From Kineosporiaceae bacterium (GTDB lineage: Bacteria > Actinomycetota > Actinomycetes > Actinomycetales > Kineosporiaceae), in assembly GCA_016794595.1 (NCBI GenBank), contig JAEUJN010000069.1, positions 1 through 51,021 of the forward strand: DNA of 51,021 nt, read 5' to 3'. The notes under the pieces were generated by a model. The model was not told where the DNA came from, did no database searches, and saw only the letters and a list, made by a program, of their open reading frames with translations. Positions 38,501 through 46,485 of the stretch are shown here, piece after piece. Within the stretch, counting starts at the first letter, position 1. Each line of letters opens with the position of its first letter. Made by a program: the position numbers and the translations under genes.

Positions 38501-39058
38501 ATGAAGCGCACCGTCCTGCTGTCCGTGGCCGCCGTGGTGGCCGCCGTCCCCGCGATCCTGGGGGTGGCGGGCAACTCCACCTTCAGCCAGTCCGTCCCCG
38601 CGCTGGTCCCCGCCGGGGCGTCGGTGATCCCCGCCGCGGTCGACGACTCCTCCTCCGACTCCTCCTCGGGCTCCCCCTCAGGCTCCTCCTCGGGCTCCCC
38701 CTCAGACTCCCCCACCGACGGCCCCACCTCGGCGCCCACCCCCGAGGACAACCCGACCTCGCAGGATTCGAGGGGCTCGGCGTCCACCACCGGGGTGTCG
38801 TCCTCGGGCGACGACAAGGGACGGCGCGGGGCGACCGGCGGCGGCCACGGCGCCGACGACGGGGTGTCCAGCACCGCGACCAGCCGCAGCTCCTCCACCC
38901 GGGCGACGACCTCATCCAGTCGCTCGGGTTCCAGCTCCACGCACGCCACCTCGGACGACTCGACCGACGACTCCGGCAAGGGCTCGGGCAACTCCGGCAA
39001 GGGCTCGGGCAACTCCGGCAAGGGCTCGGACGACTCCGGCAAGAGCTCGGACGACTGA
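38501..39058 (+). CDS. Secreted Ser/Gly/Asp-rich low-complexity protein
   Basis: This 185-residue protein has a signal peptide (MKRTVLLSVAAVVAAVPAILG...) cleaved around 25-30. The mature part is almost wholly Ser, Asp, Gly, Thr and Pro, with SSSDSSSGSPSGSSSG-type runs and a C-terminal set of GKGSGNS/GKGSDDS repeats from four 21-bp units. No cell-wall anchor motif is present. AGGAG lies six bases before ATG 38501. It precedes the histidine kinase by 20 bp in the same direction, so it may belong to that operon. The function is unknown; an extracellular or periplasmic disordered protein is likely. Confidence 0.72.
   Translation: MKRTVLLSVAAVVAAVPAILGVAGNSTFSQSVPALVPAGASVIPAAVDDSSSDSSSGSPSGSSSGSPSDSPTDGPTSAPTPEDNPTSQDSRGSASTTGVSSSGDDKGRRGATGGGHGADDGVSSTATSRSSSTRATTSSSRSGSSSTHATSDDSTDDSGKGSGNSGKGSGNSGKGSDDSGKSSDD
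38970..39053 (+). repeat. Four 21-bp in-frame tandem repeats
   Basis: Unit ACTCCGGCAAGGGCTCGG followed by GCA or ACG occurs at 38970, 38991, 39012 and 39033. The last two copies differ by one to four bases. The units encode a 7-residue SGKGS(G/D)(N/D) repeat at the end of the Ser-rich protein. Confidence 0.9.
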
Positions 39059-39078
39059 CCAGGGCGAGGAGCCAGAGC

Positions 39079-40497
39079 ATGAGCATCCCGATCGCGGACG
39101 ACCCGGCCACCTCGGCGACCACGCCGGCGCCGGCGCCTGCCTGGACCACGCTGGCCGCAGCGGACGGGGTGTCCCGCGCCGGCGCCGGTCCGGTGAGCGG
39201 ACGCCGCGTCGTCCTGCAGATGTTCGCTGCCGCGATCGCGGTCATGCTGGTGGTCAGCGCCCTGGGGATCGTGGTGGTCCGGCGGATCTCCGAGCGGGAG
39301 GCGATGAACGACGCCTCTCAGCTGACCGACCTGCTGGCCCGCGCGGTGGTCGAGCCGGCACTGGAGGACACCCTGCTCGTCGGGGACCCCGGAGCGGTTC
39401 GACGCCTGGACCAGGTGGTCCGCTCCCGGGTGCTCAGCGGGATGTTCGTCCGGGTCAAGGTGTGGTCGCCCGAGGGGGTCGTGCTCTACGCCGACACCCC
39501 CGAGCTGATCGGCGAGAAGTACTCCCTGGGGGCCGACCAGCGGGCCGTGCTCACCGAGCCGGCCACCGTGGCCGAGGTCAGCGAGCTGGGCCGGCCGGAG
39601 AACCGGCTCGAGCAGGGCCAGGGCCGGCTGGTCGAGGTCTACCGCCCGATCTGGATGCCGTCCGGCCAGCCCGTGCTGTTCGAGACCTACACCGACTACG
39701 ACGCGGTGAACGCGCGGACCCGCGACCTGTGGCGGGGGTTCGGCGGGATCGTGGTCTCCAGCCTGCTGCTGTTCTGTGTTCTGCTCACCCCCGTGCTGTG
39801 GACCTTGCTCGAACGACTTCGCCGGGCTCGCGAGGGGCGCGAGGAACTCCTCCAGCACGCCATCGACGCCTCGCACGACGAGCGCCGGCGGATCGCCGCC
39901 GATCTGCACGACGGTGTGGTCCAGGAACTCGTCGCCGCCTCTCTGTTGGTCTCGGGGGCCGCGGAACGGACGGCCGCCCGGGGCGATGATCCCGAGCAGG
40001 TGGCCCACCTGCGCTCGGCGGCCACCGCCGTCCGCTCCAGCGTGGGCGCACTGCGGACCCTGCTGGTCGACATCTACCCCCCCAACCTCGCCTCGGCCGG
40101 CCTGGTGGTCGCGCTGGAGGACCTCGGCTCGGGACTGCGCGGCCGGGGGATGGAGGTTCTGGTCGACGCCGACCCGGACGCGGCGGCAGCCCTGGACGAG
40201 ACCCGGCAGCGCCTGGTCTACCGGTTCACCCAGGAGTGCCTGCGCAACATCGTCAAGCACGCCGGCGCCGACCGGGTGGAGGTCCTCCTGCAGCGCGGCG
40301 CCAGCGGCGAGTCGATCCTGCTCGAGGTCGCCGACGACGGCGCGGGAATGGACCCGGGGGTGCTCCGTGGGGCCGGGCCCGAAGGCCACTTCGGGGTCCG
40401 CCTGCTGGCGGACCTCGCTCGCGAACACGGCGCTGCCCTGCACGTGGCCACGGCCGTCGGCCAGGGCACCCGGTGGAGATTGGAGATCCTCCCGTGA
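39079..40497 (+). CDS. NarL-type sensor histidine kinase
   Basis: This 472-residue kinase has a membrane helix at about 45-67 (VLQMFAAAIAVMLVVSALGIVVV), an external sensor domain of about 150 residues and a second helix at about 215-240 (GGIVVSSLLLFCVLLTPVLWTLL). A HisKA_3 segment follows with phospho-acceptor His277 in ERRRIAADLHDGVVQEL. The HATPase domain is at about 365-470 (FTQECLRNIVKHAGADRV, VADDGAGMDP, GHFGVRLLADLAREHGA). The signal is unknown. GAGGAG (39066-39071) precedes ATG 39079. It overlaps the response regulator start by four bases, a coupled two-component pair. Confidence 0.92.
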   Translation: MSIPIADDPATSATTPAPAPAWTTLAAADGVSRAGAGPVSGRRVVLQMFAAAIAVMLVVSALGIVVVRRISEREAMNDASQLTDLLARAVVEPALEDTLLVGDPGAVRRLDQVVRSRVLSGMFVRVKVWSPEGVVLYADTPELIGEKYSLGADQRAVLTEPATVAEVSELGRPENRLEQGQGRLVEVYRPIWMPSGQPVLFETYTDYDAVNARTRDLWRGFGGIVVSSLLLFCVLLTPVLWTLLERLRRAREGREELLQHAIDASHDERRRIAADLHDGVVQELVAASLLVSGAAERTAARGDDPEQVAHLRSAATAVRSSVGALRTLLVDIYPPNLASAGLVVALEDLGSGLRGRGMEVLVDADPDAAAALDETRQRLVYRFTQECLRNIVKHAGADRVEVLLQRGASGESILLEVADDGAGMDPGVLRGAGPEGHFGVRLLADLAREHGAALHVATAVGQGTRWRLEILP

Positions 40498-41171
40498 TCA
40501 ACGACAGCCAGCAGGCCGCCCCGACCAGCACCCCGGCCACCCCGGCCACCCCGGTCCGGGTGATGCTGGTCGACGACCATGCCCTGGTGCGCGCCGGGCT
40601 GGCAGCCCTGCTGGACGGCAGCGGCGCGGTCCGGGTGATCGGCCAGGCGGCCGACGGCGCGGCCGCCGTCGACTCGGTCACCGAGTTGGCACCCGACGTG
40701 GTCCTGATGGACCTGTCGATGCCGGGGATGGACGGCATCGCCGCCACCCGGGCCGTGCTCGACGTCCGCCCGGGGACGGCCGTGGTCATCCTGACCTCCT
40801 TCGCCGAACAGCCCCGGGTGCGCGGCGCGATCGAGGCCGGGGCGATCGGGTTCCTGCTCAAGGACTCCGACCCCGGTGACCTGGTGGCCGGCGTGCTGGC
40901 CGCCGCCCGAGGTGAGGCGCCACTCGACCCCCGGGTCACCAAGGCCCTGCTGCCCGGCACCGGCGCCACCAGCGGCGACCGGCTGAGCCCGCGCGAGCGC
41001 GAGGTGCTCTCCCTGGTCGGGCAGGGGATGGCGAACAAGCAGATCGCCCGGGCCCTGGGCATCGCCGAGCGCACGGTGAAGGTGCACCTCAACAGCGTCT
41101 TCCGTCAGATCGGGGTGAGCGACCGGACCTCGGCCGCACTGTGGGCCCGCGAACACCTCGGGGCTTGGTGA
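40494..41171 (+). CDS. NarL/LuxR-type response regulator
   Basis: This 225-residue regulator starts at GTG 40494, in the GTGA overlap with the kinase. After a 20-residue Thr/Pro/Ala lead, the receiver domain (about 22-140) shows VMLVDDHALVRAGL, the phospho-acceptor Asp73 in VVLMDLSMPGMDG, and the conserved Lys in GFLLKDSDP. The LuxR helix-turn-helix (about 165-220) is LSPREREVLSLVGQGMANKQIARALGIAERTVKVHLNSVFRQIG. It is the cognate partner of the kinase. Its targets may include the genes that follow, but no shared site was recognised. Confidence 0.93.
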   Translation: MINDSQQAAPTSTPATPATPVRVMLVDDHALVRAGLAALLDGSGAVRVIGQAADGAAAVDSVTELAPDVVLMDLSMPGMDGIAATRAVLDVRPGTAVVILTSFAEQPRVRGAIEAGAIGFLLKDSDPGDLVAGVLAAARGEAPLDPRVTKALLPGTGATSGDRLSPREREVLSLVGQGMANKQIARALGIAERTVKVHLNSVFRQIGVSDRTSAALWAREHLGAW

Positions 41172-41290
41172 CGCTGATCCACCTTCCGGGGCCGGCCGCC
41201 GGACCGCTGACGACGTGGGCGTCGGAGCAGGGCGGGACGCGGCTCTGGTAGCTTGCGTCGGCCGCCTCGTTGATCACCGGAGGCCAGTCC

Positions 41291-41965
41291 ATGCCGACGA
41301 CCCCCGTGGGTGTCCTGCGTCCCCGGACGCCGGCGCACGACGTCCGCGCGACCGAGGCCAGCCTGCCGGCCCTCCGGTCGGCGATCTTCTCCACCGGTGC
41401 GATCGCCCTGACCGTGCTCGGTCACGTTGCCGCCGGCGGGGGCCTGCCCCCGGTGGCCGTGCTCCTGGCCGCCGTTGCCGTGACCTACCCACTGCACCGG
41501 TACCTGCTGTCCCGGTGCGAGTGCAGCTGCCCAACGATCATGATCTCGCTCGCTCTCGCCCAGGTGATGGTCCACGAGGTGTTCACCCTCACTGCCTCGG
41601 AGGCGGCGGCGGTCCGGTCGGACACGGTGGCGATGCCCCATGCGCCGGGGCACGTGATGTCCCACGCGACCACGGCCGCTGCCCCCTCGGGGTGGTCGAT
41701 GCTGGCTGGACACCTGCTGGCCACGGTGCTCCTCGGGGTCCTGCTGCGCGGCGGTGAGCGTGCCCTGTGGTCCCTCGGCCGCCGGATGGGCCTTCGGCTG
41801 CTGAGCCACCTGACCTGCGCCGACCTGGCCCGTGTCGTGACCCTCGGCGGCCCGCCGATGCCCCGACGGACCTCGGCACCGATCCCCACGCGGTCGCTAC
41901 GGCGCCTCCAACGCTCCTGGACCGCCGGACGGATCCGGCGCGGGCCACCCCTGCCCGCCTGCTGA
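41291..41965 (+). CDS. Membrane protein with His/Met-rich loop
   Basis: This 224-residue protein has about four membrane helices (LRSAIFSTGAIALTVLGHVAAG, LPPVAVLLAAVAVTYPLHRYLL, CPTIMISLALAQVMVHEVF and WSMLAGHLLATVLLGVLLRGG). Between helices 3 and 4 is a loop with several His and Met (VAMPHAPGHVMSHATTAA), a composition that can bind copper. A Cys pair, CECSC, precedes the third helix. I do not recognise the family. GGAGG lies seven bases before ATG 41291. TAGCTT at 41249-41254 may be its -10. A PepSY membrane protein follows, which suggests a metal-related role (inference). Confidence 0.65.
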   Translation: MPTTPVGVLRPRTPAHDVRATEASLPALRSAIFSTGAIALTVLGHVAAGGGLPPVAVLLAAVAVTYPLHRYLLSRCECSCPTIMISLALAQVMVHEVFTLTASEAAAVRSDTVAMPHAPGHVMSHATTAAAPSGWSMLAGHLLATVLLGVLLRGGERALWSLGRRMGLRLLSHLTCADLARVVTLGGPPMPRRTSAPIPTRSLRRLQRSWTAGRIRRGPPLPAC

Positions 41966-42085
41966 TCCCCATCGCGCACCCCCGATCAGGGGTGTGCGCG
42001 CCCTCACCATCCCGCCGGACGCCGCGAGTCGACGTCCGGATTACTCGCGCGCCGTGACGCGCCCACGACCACCGGGAGTACCTGC

Positions 42086-43714
42086 ATGACAACCACCTCT
42101 GCCACCCCACCCCCCGAGGCGCCGTCGGCGGCCGCCGACGAGCCCAGCGTGCTCGAGGGGAGTCCGGACACCCGGGTGGGCACCAGCTCCTCGGGCTCCA
42201 CGGGCTGGTTCCGCGCCCTGTGGCGCTGGCACTTCTACGCCTCGTTCCTGGTCATCCCCGTGATGTTCCTGCTCTCGGTCACCGGGCTGACCATCCTGTA
42301 CAAGTGGCAGCTCGACCCGCTGTTCCACCCGGGGGTGCTCACGGTGGACGTGCCCTCCCAGGGCGCGGCCAGACCGCTGTCCGATCAGGAGGCTGCGGTC
42401 AGGGCGGCCCACCCGAACGCCACCATCACCGCCGTCCAGCAGGGCGCGGACAATCGGGCGACCTTCTTCACGGTCTCGCTCGGCGAGCAGGCCGGTGAGC
42501 GCAACGTGTACGTCGACCAGTACACCGGCGCGATCACCGGAGAGGTCGATCCGGCCGACCTTCCGTCGAACCTGGCCACCGAGATCCACGGTCAGATCGT
42601 CTTCGGTGACCTGTCCTCGGCCTCCCTCGGCACTGATCCGCTGGTTGCCAGCGGCCTCACCCGAACCCCGTGGTCGCAGGACGAGCTGACCCTGGGCAAG
42701 CTGGGTGACGGCATCATCGAGCTCGGGGCCTGCTGGGCGATCATCATGGCGATCACCGGCTACTACCTGTTCCTGCGTGGCCGGGCGGCCCGGCTGAGGC
42801 GGCTGGCCAAGGCCGCCACCACGGGCGCTGGGGCCCGGATCGCCCGGGTGCGCAACGACCACGCCCGCTTCGGTGCGATGCTCGGGGTGGGTTTCCTGCT
42901 GCTGGTCGCCTCCGGCCTGCCCTGGACCGGCGTGTGGGGCAACGTGGTCCAGAACCTGGCCACCGGCCGGGGTTCGAGCCTGTGGGGTGAGGATCCCGGT
43001 GCCACCTCGACCCTCGGCTCGGCATTGGTCGAGGCGGGATCGAATGCCAACCCGGCACCGTGGGCCGAGGGCGCTGCCCCACTGCCCCGGTCCGGAGAGG
43101 TCACCGGGGGGGTGCACGCCGGACACTCGCACGGCACCGACGCCTCCGGCTCGGCAGGCTCGGTGAACATCGACCAGGTGGTGACAGCGGCGCTGTCCGA
43201 CGGCATGCCCCAGCCCTACTACGTGCTCTACCCGGGCGATGAGACGGGCGTGTTCTCGGTGCTGGCCGACCAGTGGCACGACAAGGCCGCACCCGCGTTC
43301 ACCGACACGTCCAAGGAGCGCACGGTGCACGTCGACCAGTACAGCGGCCAGATCATCGGCCGCTACTCCTACGAGGACTACAGCGCGGCAGCCAGAGCGG
43401 TCAGCCAGGGGATCGCGCTGCACGAGGGACGCCGGCTCGGCACGTTCAACCTGGTCACCACGACCGCGTTCTGCCTGGGGGTGATCTTCCTGTGCATCAG
43501 CGGTCCGGTCATGTGGTGGAAGCGCCGTCCGGCGGGCAGCGGCATCGGGGCCCCTCGGGGAGCGCTGCCGATCCGCCGGACCTGGTGGCTGCCGGTGATC
43601 CTGGTGATCCTCGGGGTGGTCTTCCCGTTGTTCGGGCTGTCGCTCCTGGTCGTCCTCGGGGTCGATCTCGGCATGCGGCGGCTGTCGGCCCGGCGAGGGC
43701 AGGTCGCCACCTGA
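42086..43714 (+). CDS. PepSY-domain membrane protein
   Basis: This 542-residue protein has the PepSY-associated architecture. Helices lie at about 50-72 (WHFYASFLVIPVMFLLSVTGLTILY), 210-230 (CWAIIMAITGYYLFL), 260-285, 455-475 (TTAFCLGVIFLCISGPVMWW) and 490-535. Two large external PepSY-like domains lie between them, each with the V(D/Y)(V)DQY(T/S)G motif: VYVDQYTGAITGEVDP and VHVDQYSGQIIGRYSY. Members are often linked to siderophore or copper handling and ferric reduction. A His-rich stretch (VHAGHSHGTDA) lies in the second loop. GGGAG precedes ATG 42086. It forms a unit with the His/Met membrane protein upstream. Confidence 0.85.
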   Translation: MTTTSATPPPEAPSAAADEPSVLEGSPDTRVGTSSSGSTGWFRALWRWHFYASFLVIPVMFLLSVTGLTILYKWQLDPLFHPGVLTVDVPSQGAARPLSDQEAAVRAAHPNATITAVQQGADNRATFFTVSLGEQAGERNVYVDQYTGAITGEVDPADLPSNLATEIHGQIVFGDLSSASLGTDPLVASGLTRTPWSQDELTLGKLGDGIIELGACWAIIMAITGYYLFLRGRAARLRRLAKAATTGAGARIARVRNDHARFGAMLGVGFLLLVASGLPWTGVWGNVVQNLATGRGSSLWGEDPGATSTLGSALVEAGSNANPAPWAEGAAPLPRSGEVTGGVHAGHSHGTDASGSAGSVNIDQVVTAALSDGMPQPYYVLYPGDETGVFSVLADQWHDKAAPAFTDTSKERTVHVDQYSGQIIGRYSYEDYSAAARAVSQGIALHEGRRLGTFNLVTTTAFCLGVIFLCISGPVMWWKRRPAGSGIGAPRGALPIRRTWWLPVILVILGVVFPLFGLSLLVVLGVDLGMRRLSARRGQVAT

Positions 43715-43737
43715 CGGCCTGATCGGACGGTCATTCG

Positions 43738-43807
43738 CGCGATCACGGCCGAGCCGCGATCGCGAGGTGGCGGGGTCGAGTCCGTCTCGGCGGCCGGCCC
43801 CGCCACC
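43738..43807. terminator. Two hairpins between convergent genes
   Basis: CGCGATC (43738-43744) pairs with GATCGCG (43758-43764). GGTGGCGGGG (43766-43775) pairs with CCCCGCCACC (43798-43807), a perfect 10-bp stem with a 22-base loop. They lie between the PepSY gene stop and the DUF2231 gene stop, 103 bp apart. Confidence 0.6.
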
Positions 43808-43817
43808 GCGGGGACGT

Positions 43818-44273
43818 CTACCTGGTGTTGGCGATGATGTCCTTCCAGACCATCTCGGCGCCGCTGTGGCCGACCAGCATGGTGAGGCCGATGGTGCCGA
43901 TGGCGCCGACGATCGCCAGCCCTGCGACCACTCGGGCCCAGGTCGTCCGGCTGCGGGTGTACCAGATCACCCCGGCCCCGATCACGAGGGCGAACGACAG
44001 CGGCACCAGCTTCTCGCCCCACTCGGCGTGGTCCTCGAGGCCGGCGGGGCGGCTGAGCTGTTCGACCCGGCGCTCCAGGCTCTCGCCGGACTGGACAGCG
44101 ACGAACGCCGCGATCGCCACGCCGAGGTTGAACACGGCGAGCAGCGGGGCGAACCGGCGCCAGTCGGCCTTGACCGCGACCGCGACCGTGAGCACGCAGG
44201 CCAACGGCAGCAGGACCACCACGGCATGAACCACCAGGGGGTGCAGTGGCAGTCCCATCACGGTGTCGAACAC
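43818..44273 (-). CDS. DUF2231-family membrane protein
   Basis: This 151-residue protein starts with VFDTVMGLPLHPLVVHAVVVLLPLACVL, the conserved G-L-P-x-H-P-x-x-V-H motif of DUF2231, and has about four helices (LLAVFNLGVAIAAFVAVQSGESL, LVPLSFALVIGAGVIWYT, VVAGLAIVGAIGTIGLTMLVGHSGAEMVW). The conserved His pair and the last-helix H-S-G-A suggest metal or haem binding (inference). The start is GTG 44273, with AGGAG six bases upstream. It has the best sigma-70-like promoter in the window. The adjacent convergent PepSY gene hints at a shared membrane redox or metal theme. Confidence 0.83.
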   Translation of the reverse strand: MFDTVMGLPLHPLVVHAVVVLLPLACVLTVAVAVKADWRRFAPLLAVFNLGVAIAAFVAVQSGESLERRVEQLSRPAGLEDHAEWGEKLVPLSFALVIGAGVIWYTRSRTTWARVVAGLAIVGAIGTIGLTMLVGHSGAEMVWKDIIANTR

Positions 44274-44310
44274 CGAACGCTCCTCTCGGCCGGGCAGCTC
44301 GCCTTGGTGC

Positions 44311-44339
44311 ACCTTACGTGGACTGACGCATCAGGTAAA
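44311..44339 (-). promoter_or_regulatory. Housekeeping-type promoter of the DUF2231 gene
   Basis: On the minus strand TTTACC (44334-44339) is followed by exactly 17 bases and TAAGGT (44311-44316), close to TTGACA-N17-TANNNT. The predicted start is about 44304, giving a leader of about 30 bases that contains the AGGAG site. Confidence 0.65.
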
Positions 44340-44377
44340 CGCCGGCCCCCGCGTTCACCGTCGCGACGACCTGGTGT

Positions 44378-44389
44378 GACGGTACCGTC
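44378..44389. promoter_or_regulatory. Perfect palindrome GACGGTACCGTC before hisN
   Basis: A 12-bp palindrome lies 60 bases before hisN. Its right half contains TACCGT, a possible -10 hexamer, so a bound protein would cover the promoter. Confidence 0.35.
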
Positions 44390-44449
44390 GAGCCGGCATC
44401 GGCCGGGGTGGCCGGACAGCCGGGACCGGGACGCGGTGAGAGGAGTGAC

Positions 44450-45277
44450 GTGGGCGGCTACGACGACGATCTGCGCTTGGCACTGGTGATCGCCGACATG
44501 GTCGACTCCCACACGATGTCCCGGTTCCAGGCGGTCGATCTGGCCGTGGAGACCAAACCGGACCTCACCCCGGTCAGCGATGCCGACCGCGCCGCCGAGG
44601 AGATCATCCGAGGACAGCTCAAGCGCAGCCGGCCGCGCGACGCCGTGGTCGGCGAGGAGTTCGCACCCACCGGACACAGCGCCCGGCGGTGGGTGGTCGA
44701 CCCGATCGACGGGACGAAGAACTTCGTCCGGGGCGTGCCGGTGTGGGCCACCCTGATCGGGCTGATGATCGAGAACGAGGTGGTGCTGGGCGTCGTCTCG
44801 GCCCCGGCCCTCGGGCGCAAGTGGTGGGCGGCCGGCGGCACCGGGGCCTGGACCGGACGCAGCCTGGCCTCGGCCCGCCGGATCAGGGTCTCGGGCGTGC
44901 ACGAGGTGGAGGACGCCTCGCTGTCGTACTCCTCCTACGAGGCCTGGGAGGACCTCGGCCGGGGTGAGCCCTTCCGCTCACTGACCCGCCGGGTGTGGCG
45001 CAGCCGAGCCTTTGGCGACTTCTGGTCCTACATGCTCGTCGCCGAGGGGGCGGTGGACATCGCCACCGAGCCGCAGCTGGCGCTCTACGACATGGCAGCG
45101 CTGGTGCCGGTGGTCACCGAGGCCGGTGGGCGGTTCTCGTCCCTGGACGGCGTCGACGGGTGCTCGGGTGGCAACGCACTGGCCACGAACGGCCTGTTGC
45201 ACGAGGACGTGCTCACCGCCCTGCGCCCCCACCCTGCACCGGCGGACACCAGTCGCGGGGCCAGCAGCAGCGCATAG
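44450..45277 (+). CDS. hisN: Inositol monophosphatase family, HisN-type histidinol-phosphatase
   Basis: This 275-residue Mg2+-dependent phosphatase shows the IMPase metal motifs: VVGEEF (Glu69-Glu70), WVVDPIDGTKNFVRG (Asp84, Asp87) and the later LALYDMAALVPVVTEAGGRF. It matches actinobacterial HisN, which removes phosphate from L-histidinol phosphate, better than general inositol monophosphatases. GTG 44450 is preceded by GAGAGGAG with a short spacer. The last 15 or so residues (RPHPAPADTSRGASSSA) look like read-through and overlap the end of the convergent membrane-protein gene. Confidence 0.85.
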   Translation: MGGYDDDLRLALVIADMVDSHTMSRFQAVDLAVETKPDLTPVSDADRAAEEIIRGQLKRSRPRDAVVGEEFAPTGHSARRWVVDPIDGTKNFVRGVPVWATLIGLMIENEVVLGVVSAPALGRKWWAAGGTGAWTGRSLASARRIRVSGVHEVEDASLSYSSYEAWEDLGRGEPFRSLTRRVWRSRAFGDFWSYMLVAEGAVDIATEPQLALYDMAALVPVVTEAGGRFSSLDGVDGCSGGNALATNGLLHEDVLTALRPHPAPADTSRGASSSA

Positions 45278-45963
45278 AGGTCGAACCAGCCGTACCCCCC
45301 GGCCGCCCCGGACGGCGGGTTGCCCTGACCGATCACGTGGAACACGGGGTCCCACTCCGCCCAGGTCCAGGTTCCCAGCGCCGTCCCGGCCAGCTCCAAC
45401 AGCCCGACCACCACGAAGGCGCCCACGTAGAGCAGCCGGCTGCGCCCCCAGCGCAGGAACCCGAGCAGGCAGGCGAACCAGAAGGCCCCCAGCACGTCGT
45501 GCCGTCCGCCGAACACGCCCGCCAGCCCAGCCACGGCCCAGGTTCCACCGACCACCACGGTCAGCGCCACCGCGGCACGGGAGTGCGCACGCAGCAGGGC
45601 CGAGCGGCCCAGGCTCAGCGCGGCGAGGTAGACCAGTCCGTGCCCGGGCGGGACGAACGGCGGCACGGTGCCGATCCGGTAGGTGTAGGCCTCGAGCAGC
45701 GGCGAGAAGGTGTACTCCACAAGGGTCGCCAGGGTCACCACGACCCCGGTCTGCACCCGCACCAGGACGCTCTCGCCCCGCAGCACCAGGACCAGCACTG
45801 CCCAGGTGGCCACGCCCAGGAGCACCTGGCGCACGGGCTCGGCGCTTCCTGCGGGAATCACGCGCGCGGCCGCCAGGGCCGAGGCGGGGACGGCGTCCAC
45901 GAGCAGAACCGCACCGATCCAGGCCATGACGATCACGGCCAGGGCCGGGTCTCGTCGGGGCAC
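45085..45963 (-). CDS. Integral membrane protein of unknown function
   Basis: This protein of about 292 residues has six to seven hydrophobic helices, including LAVIVMAWIGAVLLVDAVPASA, VRQVLLGVATWAVLVLVLRG, AAVALTVVVGGTWAVAGLAGVFGG and LLYVGAFVVVGLLELAGTALG. It ends its natural-looking part at WAEWDPVFHVIGQGNPPSGAAGGYGWFDLYALLLAPRL. The last 50 or so residues are non-membrane and are encoded opposite the end of hisN (193-bp overlap), so a missed frameshift or a real overlap is possible. The start (GTG 45963 or ATG 45927) lacks a ribosome site. I do not recognise the family. Confidence 0.6.
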   Translation of the reverse strand: MPRRDPALAVIVMAWIGAVLLVDAVPASALAAARVIPAGSAEPVRQVLLGVATWAVLVLVLRGESVLVRVQTGVVVTLATLVEYTFSPLLEAYTYRIGTVPPFVPPGHGLVYLAALSLGRSALLRAHSRAAVALTVVVGGTWAVAGLAGVFGGRHDVLGAFWFACLLGFLRWGRSRLLYVGAFVVVGLLELAGTALGTWTWAEWDPVFHVIGQGNPPSGAAGGYGWFDLYALLLAPRLVSAGAGWGRRAVSTSSCNRPFVASALPPEHPSTPSRDENRPPASVTTGTSAAMS

Positions 45964-45989
45964 GGGCCGCAGCGGCCTGCCGCGTGGGG

Positions 45990-46307
45990 TCAGGAGGCGC
46001 GCGAGGCCGAGGACTGGATGGGGTCGAGCCGGTTGCGCGAGGCCTCGGGCAACGTCATCTCGACGCAGGCGGCGCAGGCCGCGGCCGGCCGGGCCGAGAA
46101 TCGGCGCTCCCAGAAGACGGTCCAGCCACCGATGAACTCCCCGCACAGCGTGCGGCGCGTTCCCGGCTGCCACGCGTGCTCCGTTCCGTAGGGAACCCAC
46201 TGGTTCGGAGCGGCCGCAGTGCGGTCGCGCACCTTGTGGGTCGACACGACGAACAATCCGTTGCGGTCCGGGCCCGAGGGCCGCGCCGGCAGAGTCAGGG
46301 GCGTCAT
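45990..46307 (-). CDS. Small conserved Cys-containing protein
   Basis: This 105-residue protein from ATG 46307 reads MTPLTLPARPSGPDRNGLFV at the start. Its conserved-looking core is NQWVPYGTEHAWQPGTRRTLCGEFIGGWTVFWERRFSARPAAACAACVE. One LCGE and a final CAAC could bind a metal together with the His. GGAGG lies nine bases before the ATG. I do not know a function. The stop is 26 bp before the membrane protein start, so the two may be an operon. Confidence 0.65.
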   Translation of the reverse strand: MTPLTLPARPSGPDRNGLFVVSTHKVRDRTAAAPNQWVPYGTEHAWQPGTRRTLCGEFIGGWTVFWERRFSARPAAACAACVEMTLPEASRNRLDPIQSSASRAS

Positions 46308-46485
46308 CTTTGCCGTCCTCCACTCCCGTGCCCCCGCGCGCCTCGCCGTCGAGACCCGCACCACCGGTGGCACTCAGTGCCATATCTACGACACTGAATG
46401 CAAGAGCGCAAGGGCCAACCGCCCGGTCAGTATCTCCAGCTGGGGGGCCAATCCGATGAACGGCATCCCGTCCGTCGCCGAACGG

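Noticed and set aside
38488-40443. 651-codon minus-strand frame opposite the kinase
   Set aside because: It is antisense to a complete histidine kinase and the Ser-rich protein, with no domain of its own.
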